From positions 1 to 7,493 of the forward strand of contig NZ_CALBEX010000575.1 in NCBI RefSeq assembly GCF_937889215.1: a stretch of DNA of 7,493 nt, read 5' to 3'. This stretch comes from an uncultured Limnohabitans sp. (lineage in GTDB: Bacteria; Pseudomonadota; Gammaproteobacteria; Burkholderiales; Burkholderiaceae_C). The notes beneath the pieces are model-generated. The model had not been told where the DNA came from. It saw nothing but the letters and a program-made list of their open reading frames with translations, and searched no databases. Of the stretch, positions 6,151-7,493 are shown piece after piece (position 1 is the first letter of the stretch; every line of letters starts with the position of its first letter). The position numbers and the translations under genes are program-made.

Positions 6151-6272
6151 CGCCTGACTTGACCCCTGTGCAGCGTTTGGCGCTTTCAAGAGCCCGACTC
6201 GCCCAGGCCCTGCGTGACCCGACTTGGCTGTTGCTATTGCAGCGCCTGCTGGAAGACAAAGCCCGGCCTTGA
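6147..6272 (+). CDS. Small 41-aa protein, third gene of the YqjDE-like operon
   Basis: ATG 6147-6149 overlaps the stop of the YqjE-like gene by four bases (ATGA), and the frame ends at TGA 6270-6272, giving 41 aa. The sequence is one predicted amphipathic helix: it begins MTPDLTPVQRLALSRARLAQ and continues with an Arg/Leu-rich stretch with WLLLLQRLLED. There is no signal peptide or clear membrane span. Its position matches that of yqjK after yqjD-yqjE in enterobacteria, and the RLALSRARLAQ stretch resembles the basic N-terminal helix of YqjK-like proteins, but it is much shorter than E. coli YqjK (about 100 aa) and has no second helix. Codon use matches its neighbours. Function is unknown; coupling argues that it is translated. 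Confidence 0.65.
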   Translation: MTPDLTPVQRLALSRARLAQALRDPTWLLLLQRLLEDKARP

Positions 6273-6335
6273 GCGCGGCAGCGGCCAAGACGTGCTGAGC
6301 GTGCAGGCACCCACCGACTTCCCTTTTTTCGACCC

Positions 6336-6353
6336 GGGCATTTCGCCCTTTTT
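6336..6353 (+). terminator. Weak terminator-like hairpin before the OmpA-family gene
   Basis: GGGC (6336-6339) and GCCC (6345-6348) pair over ATTTC and are followed by TTTTT (6349-6353). A 4-bp stem is short, so termination would be partial. It lies 63 nt after the 41-aa gene and only 14 nt before the OmpA-family start, so it may instead be a leader hairpin. No clear promoter for the OmpA-family gene is seen in 6273-6367. Confidence 0.35.
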
Positions 6354-6367
6354 ACTGGACAACAAAA

Positions 6368-7493
6368 ATGAACCCCTCCACCTTCCAACCCCGGCTGTCT
6401 CTTTTGGTCTTGGCCGTTTTGGCCAGCACCGGACTGCACGCCCAAGAAACCTTCATTGACAACGGCATGTATGTCGGCATCAGTGCAGGCCAGTCCAAGT
6501 CCAAGTTTGACAGTGGCATCACGGCACAAACTTTGTTGGGCTCCGGCGTCACCGCCGGCGCCATGTCCGAGGACGAGCGAGGCAACGCCTACAAAGCCTA
6601 CATTGGCATGCCCATCAACCCCCACTGGGCGGTGGAGGCAGGCTACTTCGATCTGGGTCGCTTCGGATTTGACGCGGCCACCACGCCAACCGGCACTTTT
6701 TCTGGCGCCACTCGCATCAAAGGCCTGAACCTGGACTTGGTCGGCACCTTGCCCATCACCGAGCGCTGGTCTTTGTTGGGCCGTGTTGGCGCAGCCTATG
6801 CCCAAACAAAAAGCAGCTTCGTTGGCACGGGCGGTGGCGCTGTGGGCGCGGCCCCCACCAACAAACGTGACACGCATTACAAGTATGGCTTTGGCACTGA
6901 ATACGCCTTCACCCCCGCACTGACCATGCGCTTGGAAGGCGAGCGTTACCACGTCAACGACGCTGTTGGCGAGCGCGTCAATGTGGACTTGATCTCCGTG
7001 GGCTTGGTGTACCGATTTGGCGGCCACTCTTCCTCGGCCAAGCCCGTGCGCACCGCTTATGTACCGCCTGTGGTGGAGCGCCCGGCCCCCGTGGTGATGC
7101 CCGAACCGGTGGCCGAACCCGCTGCGCCGGTCGCCGCCGCACCAGAAGTGGCGCCAGCACCGGTCGTCGCACCGGCACCCGCCCCCGCCCCGGTGCCCAA
7201 GCCTTGGGTCAAAGTCAAGCTGCAAGCCGATTCGCTGTTCGGTTTTGACCAAGACAGCCTGCAAGTCGATGGCAAACGCGCTTTGGACAACCTGATGCGT
7301 GAACTCCAAGGCGTCAATGTAGAAGCGGTGCAGATCACCGGTCACACCGACCGTCTGGGCTCTAAAGCCTACAACGCCAAACTGTCGACACGCCGCGCTG
7401 AAGCGGTGCGCAACTACTTGGTTCAAGTGGGTGGCATGAAGGCCAACTTGGTCACAGCCGTGGGTGTGGGTTCATCGCAACCCGACACCGCAG
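6368..7493 (+). CDS. OmpA-family outer-membrane protein, 3'-truncated by window edge
   Basis: The frame from ATG 6368-6370 has no stop up to the window edge, giving 375 residues. Residues 1-25 are a signal peptide with a good SPase I site (GLHA before QETF). Residues about 32-218 carry alternating strand patterns of an OmpA-like 8-strand barrel (MYVGISAGQSKSKF, AYKAYIGMPI, WAVEAGYFDLGRFGF, ending VGLVYRFGG). Residues about 224-278 are a Pro/Ala/Val-rich linker. From about 283 an OmpA C-terminal peptidoglycan-binding domain begins, with LFGFDQDSL, then ITGHTDRLGSKAYN and LSTRRAEAV; Asp328 and Arg343 stand 15 residues apart, as do the diaminopimelate-binding Asp271 and Arg286 of E. coli OmpA. 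It should therefore tether the outer membrane to peptidoglycan. Perhaps 20-40 residues are missing. The start has no strong Shine-Dalgarno sequence (TGGA about 9 nt upstream). Confidence 0.92.
   Translation, partial: MNPSTFQPRLSLLVLAVLASTGLHAQETFIDNGMYVGISAGQSKSKFDSGITAQTLLGSGVTAGAMSEDERGNAYKAYIGMPINPHWAVEAGYFDLGRFGFDAATTPTGTFSGATRIKGLNLDLVGTLPITERWSLLGRVGAAYAQTKSSFVGTGGGAVGAAPTNKRDTHYKYGFGTEYAFTPALTMRLEGERYHVNDAVGERVNVDLISVGLVYRFGGHSSSAKPVRTAYVPPVVERPAPVVMPEPVAEPAAPVAAAPEVAPAPVVAPAPAPAPVPKPWVKVKLQADSLFGFDQDSLQVDGKRALDNLMRELQGVNVEAVQITGHTDRLGSKAYNAKLSTRRAEAVRNYLVQVGGMKANLVTAVGVGSSQPDTA

Noticed and set aside
7075..7205. Pro/Ala/Val-rich stretch with repeated CCGGT/GCACC-like units as a DNA repeat
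   Set aside because: It is codon-level low complexity encoding the ordinary flexible linker of an OmpA-family protein, not a regular DNA repeat array.
6086..7426. 446-codon open frame on the minus strand opposite the OmpA-family gene
   Set aside because: It is antisense to a gene with a signal peptide, barrel and OmpA domain. Its product is Gly/His/Arg-rich low-complexity sequence, typical of a frame kept open by GC-biased codons on the other strand.

Overview
The window looks like a chromosomal segment of a betaproteobacterium, most likely Burkholderiales of the Comamonadaceae type. This rests on GC-rich coding sequence with strong third-position bias and on the style of several families: a YkuD-like protein with a TYGCIN motif, an orphan Crp/Fnr regulator, a CheB-CheR-PAS fusion, and a DUF883/holin-family pair. 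The genus cannot be fixed from sequence reading alone. There are no tRNA, rRNA, CRISPR, transposase or integrase signals.

Layout: (a) 2-478, plus strand, the 3' part of an L,D-transpeptidase-like gene, closed by a hairpin terminator at 517-541 that also closes the opposing minus-strand unit. (b) 569-883, minus, a small BON-domain lipoprotein. (c) 1029-5160, minus, three tightly packed genes in the order Crp/Fnr-type regulator, CheB-CheR-coiled coil-PAS fusion, small coiled coil-PAS protein. The last two overlap by one base (TGATG). (d) 5161-5440, a 280-bp divergent intergenic region with several inverted and direct repeats. (e) 5441-6272, plus, three small overlapping genes: a DUF883/YqjD-ElaB-like membrane-anchored protein, a two-TM YqjE/holin-family protein (TGATG overlap), and a 41-aa protein (ATGA overlap) easily missed because of its size. 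(f) 6368-7493, plus, an OmpA-family outer-membrane protein running off the right edge.

Functional reading (inference): most products are envelope or stress related (cell-wall enzyme, BON lipoprotein, YqjD/YqjE-like inner-membrane proteins, OmpA-type peptidoglycan tether). They surround a regulatory cassette in which a Crp/Fnr-like factor is co-encoded with a CheBR fusion that retains its visible catalytic and SAM-binding motifs, and with a PAS partner. No chemoreceptor, histidine kinase or response regulator is present in the window. The most notable points are the kinase-less, translationally coupled CheBR/PAS pair with similar coiled-coil sequence, the unusual start regions of both the regulator and the CheBR gene, and the hidden 41-aa third gene of the YqjDE-like operon.
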